A DNA stretch of 40,722 nucleotides from Thermoguttaceae bacterium (GTDB lineage: Bacteria > Planctomycetota > Planctomycetia > Pirellulales > Thermoguttaceae): assembly GCA_017937685.1 (NCBI GenBank), contig JAGBDD010000246.1:1-40722 (forward strand). The letters are read 5' to 3'. The notes under the pieces are model-generated. The model saw only the letters and a list, made by a program, of their open reading frames with translations. It was not told where the DNA came from and made no database searches. The position numbers and the translations under genes were made by a program. Numbering within the stretch: the first letter of the stretch is position 1; the number at the start of each line of letters is the position of its first letter. Of this stretch, positions 10,701-17,988 are shown piece by piece.

Positions 10701-11209
10701 TTTGGGAACTTTGGAACGGCGACACCGCCGACCCGGCGATGAACAGCGGCAACCACGTGATGCTCGTCGGCGACCTCGGCGTTTGGTTCTACGAGTACTT
10801 GGCGGGGATCAAAGCGGACGAAAATTCGCTCGGTTTCAAGCGGATTATTATGCGTCCAAACGTCGTCGGCGACTTGACTTACGTCAAAGCGATGCACGAG
10901 TCGCCGCGCGGGCTGATTATCAGCGATTGGAAAATCGACGAGAACGGAACGTTCGTTTGGAACGTCGCGGTTCCGCCGAATACGACGGCCCTCGTTTCCG
11001 TTCCGACGACGAAACCGGAATCGCTAAGCATCCGTTCGACGCGACTTAAGATCGTTCCGCCGGAACCGGGCGAGATTCGCGGCGTTAAATACGAGCGGAT
11101 TTTCGCGCCGTTCGACGCCGTGTCGCTTGAAAAAACGACGACCGACGGACGCGTCGAGTTTGAACTCGGCTCCGGGTTTTACGAGATTACCGCTGAGTTG
11201 CAACGTTAG
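7739..11209 (+). CDS. Secreted GH78 alpha-L-rhamnosidase
   Basis: A 1156-residue glycoside hydrolase releasing terminal alpha-L-rhamnose from pectic rhamnogalacturonan or plant glycosides. A signal peptide occupies residues 1 to about 38 (RRRFWRSAALLTLATTFGFA). N-terminal beta-sandwich domains follow (PRFSWKL, YQLKVA, YLNGEELGG), then the alpha-L-rhamnosidase N domain (YLNGLKLGDQICGPMFTDY) and the (alpha/alpha)6 barrel. The general acid is Glu714 in CPQRDERMGW and the predicted general base Glu990 in TTIWELWNG; both align with the two glutamates of characterised GH78 enzymes. A beta-sandwich C domain closes the protein. The frame is open upstream, but ATG 7739 follows a strong TAAGGAG seven bases away and begins the signal peptide. 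A terminator follows the stop. Confidence 0.96.
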   Translation: MSKERNYRRRFWRSAALLTLATTFGFAAATSFSVAGDEMRLPDYPVSSVGLSVSDFKVEGLTAPEGIDVPRPRFSWKLFSQDLNETQSAYQLKVAKEFGDRELVWDSGRVASDEQLFIEYDGKPLEPATEYSVELVVWNKDGSRKSQIFGCFSTGLFATEAEPNPWKGKWIGLSSTAPEIEPADIKKSNWIAFEDTFSLPSGFSTYRFSFDVAAKAEIVAAVANFSADNSSYIYLNGEELGGSDEYRFAATRDMTSLLRDGKNVLVIKVNNVGGSPNPGGLLGAFYLRDKSGKQTDYITDESWKSIEGFDESYIAPEFDDSKWGNSFVLAACDADPWKTVETAPAELPVPARYLSSVYEMRQDVEVERAVVFMSGLGYSECYLNGLKLGDQICGPMFTDYEKRVPYVTYDATDVFKATKAVGADEIEVGVTLGNGRFYAPRIDKCVHYGLPRLLFQMQVEYADGSTDIFVSDESWKGTDAGPILENNDYDGEVYDARRATLIDPNSDAVKHVDGTSRFIETRFGTSVAIATERQVEIFDAPKGKLVAQSIPAMRKTVEVKPKSVKEIEPGKWIFDFGQNLVGVPCLRVQGQAGTEVKMRFAETLITEGPRAGNLYVANLRTAKQRDIYVLRGDSTQEVYEPRFTHHGFRYAELTGYPGTPDLNTLTANALNTDLPVVGAFETSNETINQIYSNIVWGTRGNYLHMPTDCPQRDERMGWQGDRAAESKGEMYIFDANTMYNKWMQDVEDSQMENGNVADVCPAYWRFYSPNVTWPSAQVIIPQTLAVMTGDERAIAKHYDSRKKWIDYMLSLVDEDGTTSKDNYGDWCVPPERKELIHSEDPARRTNPSLVATAYLIYDMKIVADFAEKLGKKEDADFYRARAAEMTKAFNDKFYNAEKGVYDNATQTSCVLPLYFGIVPESDREKVFATLTQNIENVTNMHVGTGLIGGQWSNRVLSDMGRIDIPFAFATNRDYPSWGYMIEKGATTIWELWNGDTADPAMNSGNHVMLVGDLGVWFYEYLAGIKADENSLGFKRIIMRPNVVGDLTYVKAMHESPRGLIISDWKIDENGTFVWNVAVPPNTTALVSVPTTKPESLSIRSTRLKIVPPEPGEIRGVKYERIFAPFDAVSLEKTTTDGRVEFELGSGFYEITAELQR

Positions 11210-11245
11210 ACACAACAACGTTTTAGCGGTTGTTTGGGAAGTCGG

Positions 11246-11287
11246 CGCGGCGTTAGAAACGACGCCGCGTCGTTGTTTTGTTTTTTT
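11246..11287 (+). terminator. Rho-independent terminator after the rhamnosidase
   Basis: The stem CGCGGCGT/ACGCCGCG is followed by TTGTTTTGTTTTTTT. It ends only 18 bases before the ATG of the next gene. Confidence 0.75.
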
Positions 11288-11305
11288 ACTTTTGAATCGA
11301 TTTCA

Positions 11306-12229
11306 ATGACCTCGCCGAAATATCGCTATTTATTTTTGTTTATTTTAACGACAGTAATTTGGGGATTGGGGTTCCTTGTCGTCAAAAATTTGACGAACCG
11401 CGAAACGCCGGTTTACTTTATTTTGACCGGACGTTTCGTTTTGGGGCTGGCGACGTTGACCGTTTTTCGCAAGTTGGCTAAATCGCCGAAGTTAAGCGCG
11501 AAGGAAGCGTTGCGCGGCGCGATTTGCGGGACGGCGCTCTTTGCCGCGTTCGCGACGCAAACTTGGGGAACGACGCTGACGACGCCCGCTAAAAACGGAA
11601 TGCTCACCGGGACTTACGTTCTTTTCGTTCCGCTTTTTTTGACGGCGCTCGAATGCAAAATTCGCTTGCGACCGTTTGTCGACGCGGCGATTTGCGCGGT
11701 CGGGCTTTTCGTTTTTTTCGAAGTTTACCGGGATACGACGTCGTTTAATATGGGCGCTTGGTTTTCGTTGATTTCCGGCGTTTTTTTCGCGATTCATTTT
11801 CTTGCGACGGAACGACTTGCGTCGCGGTTCGACCCGTTGAACTCGGCGGCGGCGCAGTTGGCGACGGTCTCTGTTTGGGCGATACTTTTTTCGGCGGTTT
11901 TCGAACGGGACAAAATCGATTTCGCGTCGATTGCGACGTCGCGAAGCGTCGCGGAGTTTCTTTATCTCGGCGTTATTTCGACCGGGTTCGCTTATTGGTC
12001 GCAAGTTCTTGCGCAGTCGAAACTTGACGCGACGACAATCGCAGTCGTCGCGTGTTTGGAGTCGATTTTCGCGGTCGTTTTTTCGATTATTTTTGGATAC
12101 GAGACGATTTCCGTCGGAATCGTCGTCGGGACGGCGATCGTTTTAGTCGCGACGGCGCGTTCGGCGACGGCTCCGCTTTCGAGCGATAAGGAAAGAAAGG
12201 ACGTAAACGTTGAAAAGAAAGCTCTTTAA
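11306..12229 (+). CDS. EamA/DMT family transporter
   Basis: A 307-residue inner-membrane protein with about ten hydrophobic helices in two homologous EamA halves. The first begins LFLFILTTVIWGLGF and the second WFSLISGVFFAIHFLATE. The second half ends with the conserved TTIAVVACLESIFAVVFSIIFG segment of drug/metabolite exporters. Substrates of this family range from amino acids to nucleotide sugars and cannot be read from sequence. The frame starts earlier (11234), but that part overlaps the rhamnosidase terminator, so the ATG at 11306 is chosen. No Shine-Dalgarno is visible and the leader between terminator and ATG is very short, so expression may depend on read-through or on a nearly leaderless transcript. 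Confidence 0.9.
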   Translation: MTSPKYRYLFLFILTTVIWGLGFLVVKNLTNRETPVYFILTGRFVLGLATLTVFRKLAKSPKLSAKEALRGAICGTALFAAFATQTWGTTLTTPAKNGMLTGTYVLFVPLFLTALECKIRLRPFVDAAICAVGLFVFFEVYRDTTSFNMGAWFSLISGVFFAIHFLATERLASRFDPLNSAAAQLATVSVWAILFSAVFERDKIDFASIATSRSVAEFLYLGVISTGFAYWSQVLAQSKLDATTIAVVACLESIFAVVFSIIFGYETISVGIVVGTAIVLVATARSATAPLSSDKERKDVNVEKKAL

Positions 12230-12290
12230 CGCGTTGAAAAATAAAACGTCGCGTCGTGTTTAAGGCTGGACGGCGCGGGCGAATTGCGAC

Positions 12291-12337
12291 AAAAAATAAC
12301 GCCGACGTCGTGTTTTTCGACTTCGGCGTTATTTTTT
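12291..12337. terminator. Bidirectional terminator between convergent genes
   Basis: A run AAAAAATAACGCCGA-C-GTCG mirrors CGAC-T-TCGGCGTTATTTTTT with one mismatch. A-tract and T-tract on the two sides let it act on both the transporter (plus) and the metalloprotease-like gene (minus). Confidence 0.85.
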
Positions 12338-12381
12338 GAGGCTAAATAGCAAGCTGTTAAACGGCAAGCGGTTGCGTCGCG

Positions 12382-13425
12382 TTAAATTTTGACTCTTTTA
12401 TCGCGGGACGCGGCTTCGCGGAGCATTTTGCGCGTGTTGTGGCAACGTAAAATGTGTTCGTACAAGCCGATCCAGCTTTTGTCTTTTTCCGGATCGCGGC
12501 GATAACACGGGTCGGCGGCTTCCGGATCGCGCTCTTCGCCGATAAATCGCCCGCCGTCGGGGTTTCCGCCGAGGTTGCGCGGGTAGCCTTGGCGGTCTTC
12601 GAGCGCCCATTGGAGCGAGTGAAGCCATTCGTGAAGCATCGGTTCGCCGTCCGGTTCGTGCGACGCGGCGCCGGTTCCCCAGTTGAAGGAAATGTAAGTG
12701 GCTCCGCGAGTTACGGGCGCCCATTCGCCGATCGCGCCGCCGAAAAGAAGAAGCGGAATCGCGTCGTTTTTGACGTCGGCGGGCGCGGTTCCGTCGGTTT
12801 TCACGAACGCCATAATCGTATCCGTTGAATTGACGGGGATTTCCGGCAAGAGCGGAAGGATTCCGACCGGGCCCGCCCAGTACCGTCCGTCGACGGCGGC
12901 CATCTCCGTCGCGGTCTTTTCGACGACTTCGAGCGTCCACTCGATTCGCAGCCAACCGTCGGAAAATTTCTCGACGAACGCGGCGAAACCGGCCATTCCG
13001 CGGCGTATCCGCTCGATTTCCTCGTCGTCGTAAACGTATTGAGCGCGGCAAGTTGCGTCGCCGTCTTGCCAAGAGAAGTCGAGCGAGCGGACGACGAAGG
13101 CGCGAACTTTCCAAACGCCCGCCTTCGACGGGTCGCGGTTAGGCGCTACTTTTTGACGCAAAACGTCGAATTTGTCGCGCAGGAGAAGACGCGTCGCGTC
13201 GTCGGTCGGCGACATTTCGTAAATCGTTTCGGCGAGTTTCAGGGCTTCGTTCCAAAGTTCCGCTTTTTCAAGGCGTTCGACTTCGGCAAGTTGTTCGGAT
13301 TGCGTCGGCGACTTGGCGTCGTCGGCGAGGGAAAGAACGGAGAAACCGACGAGCGCGAGGGCGAAAAGTAGGGAACGTCCGAAATTTTGGAACGAGGCGG
13401 GCGACGAAAAAAGTCGAGCAAGCAA
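12382..13425 (-). CDS. Secreted putative zinc metalloprotease with HEWLH motif, unknown family
   Basis: A 347-residue protein I do not recognise. A signal peptide covers about 1-35 (LLFALALVGFSVLSLAD). Residues 40-90 are helical and TPR-like (EALKLAETIYEMSP). A globular domain follows (WKVRAFVVRSLDFSW, DGWLRIEWTLEVVE) with MLHEWLHSLQWALE in the C-terminal third. HEWLH fits the HExxH zincin signature, giving two zinc-binding His and a catalytic Glu; a nearby His/Asp/Glu third ligand cannot be fixed by eye. Start: no ATG fits, but TTG at 13425 has AAGGAG eight bases upstream. The TPR-like membrane protein gene lies upstream on the same strand across a 110-bp gap. Protease activity is inferred from one motif. 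Confidence 0.75.
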   Translation of the reverse strand: MLARLFSSPASFQNFGRSLLFALALVGFSVLSLADDAKSPTQSEQLAEVERLEKAELWNEALKLAETIYEMSPTDDATRLLLRDKFDVLRQKVAPNRDPSKAGVWKVRAFVVRSLDFSWQDGDATCRAQYVYDDEEIERIRRGMAGFAAFVEKFSDGWLRIEWTLEVVEKTATEMAAVDGRYWAGPVGILPLLPEIPVNSTDTIMAFVKTDGTAPADVKNDAIPLLLFGGAIGEWAPVTRGATYISFNWGTGAASHEPDGEPMLHEWLHSLQWALEDRQGYPRNLGGNPDGGRFIGEERDPEAADPCYRRDPEKDKSWIGLYEHILRCHNTRKMLREAASRDKRVKI

Positions 13426-13535
13426 GGCGCAAACTCCTTAAAATTAGCGAGTTAAGCGTTTTGTGAAATTAGACGACCGATAAAGCGGAACTGCGAAGGT
13501 CGCGTTGGAAAAAGGGAAAACGACGAACGCTAACA

Positions 13536-14315
13536 TTAAGCGGCGTCGGATTTTACGTCGTTCGGCGTTAAGGAAAAGCGGAGGATCGGGCGACCGGTTC
13601 CGACGTTGGGAACAACCTCCGTGTCGAGCGACGGCGCGGAGGGCGGAACGTTTTCGTCGGGCGTTTTAAGCGTCGGCGGCTCGACGGTGCGCGCTTCGCT
13701 CGGAAGTTCCGGCGTTTCGGGAACTTCCGATTCGACGTTCTGCGTCTCTTCCTCCGCTTGTTTGCGTTCGGCGAGGCGTTCTTCGCGAAGGGCGCGCAAG
13801 TCGGTTCGAATCGCTTCTTTTTCGAGACCGATTTCGTATCGCCAATAGTCGGCGGCTTCGAGTTTTTCCAACGCCGCGAGCGTTTGGCGCGCCTCGGAAA
13901 AACGTCTGGTATGGCGGCAAAGCGTAGCGAGAAGGAGAAGCGCCTCGGCGTCTTGCGGGTTCTTTTTGAGAACGGATTTCAACGCGCATTCCGCTTCGAA
14001 CCATTCGCCGCGGAGGTAACGAGTTTGCGCTTCGAGGAAAAGTTCGCCGTCCGCGTCGTAAAGGAGCGATTTTTCGTAACGTTTAAGACGCCCGTTCGCA
14101 ACGGCGCCGAGGAAAATCCAAGCGATTAAAAAAACGACGCCGGTTGAAGCGCGGAGATAACCGCCGAGATAGTCTCGCCAAAAAAAGTTGACGAAAAGCG
14201 TCGCTTGCGCGAAAACGCCGAAAAGGAGCGCGAGCGCCAGCTGATCCCAAAGCCCGCGTCGAACGACGCCGACGAAGCCGGGCCAAAGCGAAAGGGACGA
14301 AAAAACGACGCGCAA
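13536..14315 (-). CDS. Membrane protein with TPR-like cytoplasmic domain
   Basis: A 259-residue protein of unknown function. Two hydrophobic segments lie near the N-terminus (LALALLFGVFAQATLFVNFFW and a second at STGVVFLIAWIFLGAV). They are followed by tetratricopeptide-like helices (YLRGEWFEAECALKSVLKKN, AEALLLLATLCRHTRRFSEA), a charged helix (REERLAERKQAEEE) and a Pro/Glu/Thr-rich tail. The family pattern (two helices then TPR) suggests a scaffold or assembly role at the membrane. Start choice: the open frame has an upstream TTG at 14342, but TTG 14315 has a perfect AAGGAG seven bases before it (14323-14328), so it is preferred. It precedes the HEWLH gene, which also uses TTG. Confidence 0.75.
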   Translation of the reverse strand: MRVVFSSLSLWPGFVGVVRRGLWDQLALALLFGVFAQATLFVNFFWRDYLGGYLRASTGVVFLIAWIFLGAVANGRLKRYEKSLLYDADGELFLEAQTRYLRGEWFEAECALKSVLKKNPQDAEALLLLATLCRHTRRFSEARQTLAALEKLEAADYWRYEIGLEKEAIRTDLRALREERLAERKQAEEETQNVESEVPETPELPSEARTVEPPTLKTPDENVPPSAPSLDTEVVPNVGTGRPILRFSLTPNDVKSDAA

Positions 14316-14438
14316 CGGAACGCTCCTTAAATATAACGACAAAAACGAACAAGGCGGCCTTTGTCGGGGCGCGGACGGGCCGGGACGAAATTTTCTCCGC
14401 CTTTTTCAACTTTTCGAGTTTACTTTTTTAAACGCGCC

Positions 14439-14467
14439 TTGTCAACGGCGATTTTTTATGTTATTTT
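14439..14467 (+). promoter_or_regulatory. Promoter for the Sua5-phosphatase fusion
   Basis: TTGTCA (14439-14444) and TATTTT (14462-14467) are separated by 17 bases, in an AT-rich intergenic stretch reading toward the ATG at 14554. Confidence 0.5.
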
Positions 14468-14553
14468 TATAGGGTCGCGGCGAAGAACGGGCGGTTTGAC
14501 GGCTCGAGGGCCGAATTTCGACGTTTGGGGATTTTAGGGAGACTGTAACGAAA

Positions 14554-15717
14554 ATGCAACCGGAATTTATCGCGCTCCGAGAGGAAAACGTCGATGAAGC
14601 GGCGGTTCGGCGAGTTGTCGACGCGTTGCGGGACGGGAAATTGGTCGTTTTGCCAACCGAAACGGTGTACGGGCTCGCGGCGCTTGCGTCGAACGCGGCG
14701 GCGGTCGAGCGGTTGATCGCGGCGAAAGGGCGTCCGGCGGGGCGACCGTTGGCCCTCGCGATTTCCGGCGCCGACGTTTTGGAGCGGTTCGCGCCGAGCG
14801 TTCCGACGTTGGCGAAGCGTTTGGCGCGCCGACTTTGGCCGGGCCCGCTGACGCTCGTTCTCGACGTTTCCGACCCGGCGAGCGAACTGGCGCGATTGCC
14901 CGAAACGTCGCAAAAAGCGATTTTGCCGGAGGGGAAAGCGGGGTTCCGCGTTCCTCGCAACGCGTTTGTTTTGAAGATTTTAGAGACGTTGGGCGAGCCG
15001 GTCGTCTTGACGAGCGCGAACCTCAGCGGGGAACCGCCCGCAACCTCGGCGGCGGACGCGAAAGTCGGACTCGACGACCGGCCCGATTTGATCGTCGACG
15101 ACGGCGTCGCGGCGTTCGGGGAACCGTCGAGCGTCGTTGAAATCGTTAAAACAGACAAAAGCGATAAAATTGGAACGGCGAAAATATTGCGCGAAGGGGC
15201 GGTTTCGGCGGAAAAACTGCGCGATTTTTCGGCGAAAGTCGTTCTTTTCGTCTGCACCGGGAACACTTGCCGGAGTCCGATGGCGGAGGCGATCGCGAAA
15301 AAAGAGGTCGCGGCGCGACTCGGAATCGACGCGCAAACGCCGGAAGAAATCGACGCTAAACTTCAAGAACGCGGGATTTGGATCGCGTCGGCGGGCGTTG
15401 CGGCGGCCGATTTTTCCCCGGCGAGCGCGAACGCGAAGACGGTCGTTCGCGAAGATTTTGGAACGTCGCTCGACCGACACGCGGCGCAGTCGGTTTCGCC
15501 GGCCCTCGTTCGGGTCGCCGACTTGATTTTGACGATGGGACGCTCGCACCGCGCGGCGTTGTCGGCGGAGTTTCCCGACGCGGCGGAGCGTTGCGAGTTG
15601 TTGCGACCGGACGGCGGCGACGTCGCGGATCCGTTTGGCGGTTCGGTCGAGGTTTACCGACGGTGCGCTTGGGAAATCGCGGCGGCGGTTCGCGAACGTT
15701 TGTCGGAAATAATGTAA
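14554..15717 (+). CDS. Sua5/YrdC threonylcarbamoyl-AMP synthase fused to low-molecular-weight protein phosphatase
   Basis: A 387-residue two-domain cytoplasmic protein. Residues about 5-225 are a Sua5/YrdC domain (GKLVVLPTETVYGLA, KGRPAGRPLALAIS, RLWPGPLTLVL, LTSANLSGEPPATSA, a C-terminal REGAVS). It would make threonylcarbamoyl-AMP from Thr, bicarbonate and ATP for the t6A37 modification of tRNA. Residues about 230-387 are an LMW phosphatase: P-loop CTGNTCRSP with nucleophile Cys234 and Arg240, and the general acid Asp359 in DPFGGS. A second Cys (239) in the loop is typical of arginine phosphatases such as YwlE, but Thr in CTGN also fits that subgroup; the substrate cannot be proved from sequence. 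Both active sites look intact. AGGGAG lies 14 bases before the ATG, a loose spacing. Confidence 0.93.
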   Translation: MQPEFIALREENVDEAAVRRVVDALRDGKLVVLPTETVYGLAALASNAAAVERLIAAKGRPAGRPLALAISGADVLERFAPSVPTLAKRLARRLWPGPLTLVLDVSDPASELARLPETSQKAILPEGKAGFRVPRNAFVLKILETLGEPVVLTSANLSGEPPATSAADAKVGLDDRPDLIVDDGVAAFGEPSSVVEIVKTDKSDKIGTAKILREGAVSAEKLRDFSAKVVLFVCTGNTCRSPMAEAIAKKEVAARLGIDAQTPEEIDAKLQERGIWIASAGVAAADFSPASANAKTVVREDFGTSLDRHAAQSVSPALVRVADLILTMGRSHRAALSAEFPDAAERCELLRPDGGDVADPFGGSVEVYRRCAWEIAAAVRERLSEIM

Positions 15718-15725
15718 AAGTTGGA

Positions 15726-15767
15726 AAAGTCGCCCTTGTTTGACGCAAAAACGCGCGGCTTTTTTTG
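15726..15767 (+). terminator. Probable terminator after the Sua5-phosphatase gene
   Basis: AAAGTCGC pairs with GCGGCTTT (one G-U), followed by a run of T. The loop is long, so confidence is moderate. Confidence 0.5.
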
Positions 15768-15871
15768 AATCGGCGTTAAAATGCGGCGAGTCTACCGGTT
15801 TTGACGGCGTTTTAATTTCTTTGTTCTTTTAACGTTAATGATTTTTTAAAGCGAAAGTTTGAAAAAAAACG

Positions 15872-16399
15872 ATGAAAAACTTGGCCGATTATATCCGTTC
15901 GATTCCCGATTTTCCGAAACCGGGGATTATTTTCCGCGACATTACGCCGCTGATCGAGAACCCGACCGGGCTGAAAGAGGCGGTCGACGGGCTCGCTAAG
16001 GCGATCGCCGATTGGGGGCCGATCGATAAAATCGTCGCTCCGGAAGCGCGCGGGTTCGTTTTCGGGGCGCCGCTCGCGTTGCGTCTCGGGGCCGGGTTGG
16101 TTCCGGCGCGGAAACCGGGTAAGTTGCCTTATAAAACGGTTTCAGTCGAGTACGCGCTCGAGTACGGAACGAACACGCTCGAAATTCACCTCGATTCGAT
16201 CAAGCCGGGCGACCGCGTTTTGTTGCTCGACGACTTGCTCGCGACGGGCGGAACGGTCGCCGCTTGCCGCAAGTTGGTCGAAGGGCAGGGCGGCGTTCCG
16301 GTCGGTTGCGCGTTCGTCATCGAGCTGGTCGACTTGAAGGGCCGCGAAGCGTTGGCGGGCTTGCCGGTCGCGTCGCTGATCGAGTTCGAAGGCGAGTGA
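15872..16399 (+). CDS. apt: Adenine phosphoribosyltransferase
   Basis: A 175-residue purine salvage enzyme that converts adenine and PRPP to AMP in the cytoplasm, near the usual family length of 170-180. The N-terminus reads IRSIPDFPKPGIIFRDITPL, the signature of bacterial Apt. The PRPP-binding loop VLLLDDLLATGGT is at residues 116-128, and the flexible loop RKPGKLPYKT (80-89) is intact. The ATG follows an A-rich leader with no clear Shine-Dalgarno. It lies 154 bp after the Sua5 fusion with a probable terminator between, so it is likely its own unit. A strong terminator follows. Confidence 0.97.
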   Translation: MKNLADYIRSIPDFPKPGIIFRDITPLIENPTGLKEAVDGLAKAIADWGPIDKIVAPEARGFVFGAPLALRLGAGLVPARKPGKLPYKTVSVEYALEYGTNTLEIHLDSIKPGDRVLLLDDLLATGGTVAACRKLVEGQGGVPVGCAFVIELVDLKGREALAGLPVASLIEFEGE

Positions 16400-16448
16400 G
16401 TCGGCGTTAAGTCGCTTCGTTAAAAACGTTGGAAGAACGTTGAAGAAG

Positions 16449-16487
16449 AAAACGGCGCGAGCGTTTGAACGTTCGTCGCCGTTTTTT
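16449..16487 (+). terminator. Rho-independent terminator after apt
   Basis: AAAACGGCG pairs with CGCCGTTTT and an inner CGA/CGTT helix extends the stem; it ends in TTTTTT. Confidence 0.8.
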
Positions 16488-16677
16488 GCGTTATTGAAGA
16501 AAATGCGGCCCGTTTGACGGAGGAAAACGCTTCGTTCGGCGCGTAACATCCCGTCGACGTCGGTTTTAAACGTTAAAAACGTCGCGACCGGCGCCGTCGA
16601 GCGCGTTCGACGGAGAAGCGGCGCCGATTTCGCGGGCGTTTAACCGTTAAAATCGGCGGCGCTTAACGTTAGTCGTC

Positions 16678-17988
16678 TCAGACTTTACGCGGTTTGAACG
16701 TCCAGGAGCCGAGCGCTTTCTTGTCGGCGACCATTTCCGCGCTCAGTTTCATCTCGTCTTTCGTAACCGTCGCGTGAATGCACGTCGCGCCCTTGAGTTC
16801 CGGGCCGCCGCCGACGATTTGCGCCCAACCGCGCTCCGCCGTCGGTTCCGCGTAGCTGAAGCGGTGTTGGTGCGCCGCGACGAGGAGTTGGACGCCGTGG
16901 CGGTGCAGAATCGGGCCCCAAAGTTTTTGGCACGTCCATTGGTACGACGCCCATTTGTCTAAAATGTTGCCCGGGTTCGCTTTCGGGTTCGCGTCGTAAA
17001 GCGGAATATGGCAGAACGCGACGATAAACGGCGCCGACGCGATCTCCGGACGGGTCAGCGCCGACTCAAGCCAAGCCGCTTGAAGTTCGCGGTACGGCTC
17101 GTAGTTCGCCATCGACGACCAAGCCGGGTGCCAGTCCGGTTTGTCTTCGCCGGTGTCGAGAATCACCGCCGCGAGCGGGCCTTGACGGAACGCGTAGTTG
17201 CAACCGAGTTCGGCGAAACGCGGGTCGTCGTGCTTCCAGGTCGTGAAGCATTTTTTCAGGTCGCGCACCCATTTGCCGCGGCGGTCGTGGTTCCCGGCGG
17301 CGAAAACGAGCGGACGTTCGGCGGCGTAAGGCTTGCCGTTCGGGTTCGCGATCGATCTTTTCGCGACTTCGCTCGTCATATAGTCGGAACAAACGTCGCC
17401 GTTCCAAACGATGAAATTCGGCTTCAGTTCGTCGAAACGTTCGATCAGTTTGCAGATCGTCGGGACGGTGTTGTGCGTGTCGTTCATCACGCCGAACGAA
17501 ACTTTTTCCGGCGCCGGGCCGACCGTTTCGAAGGAGTAAACGTCGCTGTATTCCGGCGCGGAAACCGTTTTGTTGTAAGCGTTAACGTAATCGAAGGAGC
17601 AGGTCGCGGTTCGATAGTAGTACTTCGTGTTCGGCGCGAGCCCTTCGATACGAGCGTTCAGGAAGTCGACTTCGTAAGGATTCAAGCCGAACTCCGAATT
17701 GCGGGCGAATTTGCCGAGATCGGGCGTCGCGCCCCATTCGACCCAACCGGTCGCCGGACGGTTCAGCGACCAAGCGATCGACGCGCTCGTTTCGGTAACG
17801 TTTTGCAGGAGCGGGAAGGACGCCGCAATTTTTTCCGGTTGCGCCGGTTTTTCCGCCGCCTTGTCGCCTTCTTGGGCGAACGCGTCGGCGCCGGACGCGA
17901 GAACCGAACCGGTCAAACCGGCCGCGGCGAGGGAACCGAAGAAGGAGCGACGGTCGAAACCTTGGGAACCGTTGGACGAAGGATTCAT
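16678..17988 (-). CDS. Tat-exported purple-acid-phosphatase-like metallophosphoesterase
   Basis: A 436-residue protein. Residues 12-40 are a twin-arginine signal (FDRRSFFGSL then a hydrophobic run ending ADAFAQE). Residues about 55-155 are a fibronectin-like N-terminal domain of purple acid phosphatases (ETSASIAWSL, TGWVEWG, LAPNTKYYYRT). The phosphoesterase core has its metal ligands in order: Asp170 and His172 (MNDTHN), Asp198 (NGDV), Asn and His in GNHD (232-235), His327 (CHIPLY), and His373/His375 (AAHQH). The enzyme would hydrolyse phosphate esters outside the cytoplasm with a two-metal centre; export folded by Tat fits a metalloprotein. The frame is open some 200 codons further, but ATG 17988 has AGGAGG and starts the Tat signal, so it is chosen. 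Confidence 0.92.
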   Translation of the reverse strand: MNPSSNGSQGFDRRSFFGSLAAAGLTGSVLASGADAFAQEGDKAAEKPAQPEKIAASFPLLQNVTETSASIAWSLNRPATGWVEWGATPDLGKFARNSEFGLNPYEVDFLNARIEGLAPNTKYYYRTATCSFDYVNAYNKTVSAPEYSDVYSFETVGPAPEKVSFGVMNDTHNTVPTICKLIERFDELKPNFIVWNGDVCSDYMTSEVAKRSIANPNGKPYAAERPLVFAAGNHDRRGKWVRDLKKCFTTWKHDDPRFAELGCNYAFRQGPLAAVILDTGEDKPDWHPAWSSMANYEPYRELQAAWLESALTRPEIASAPFIVAFCHIPLYDANPKANPGNILDKWASYQWTCQKLWGPILHRHGVQLLVAAHQHRFSYAEPTAERGWAQIVGGGPELKGATCIHATVTKDEMKLSAEMVADKKALGSWTFKPRKV

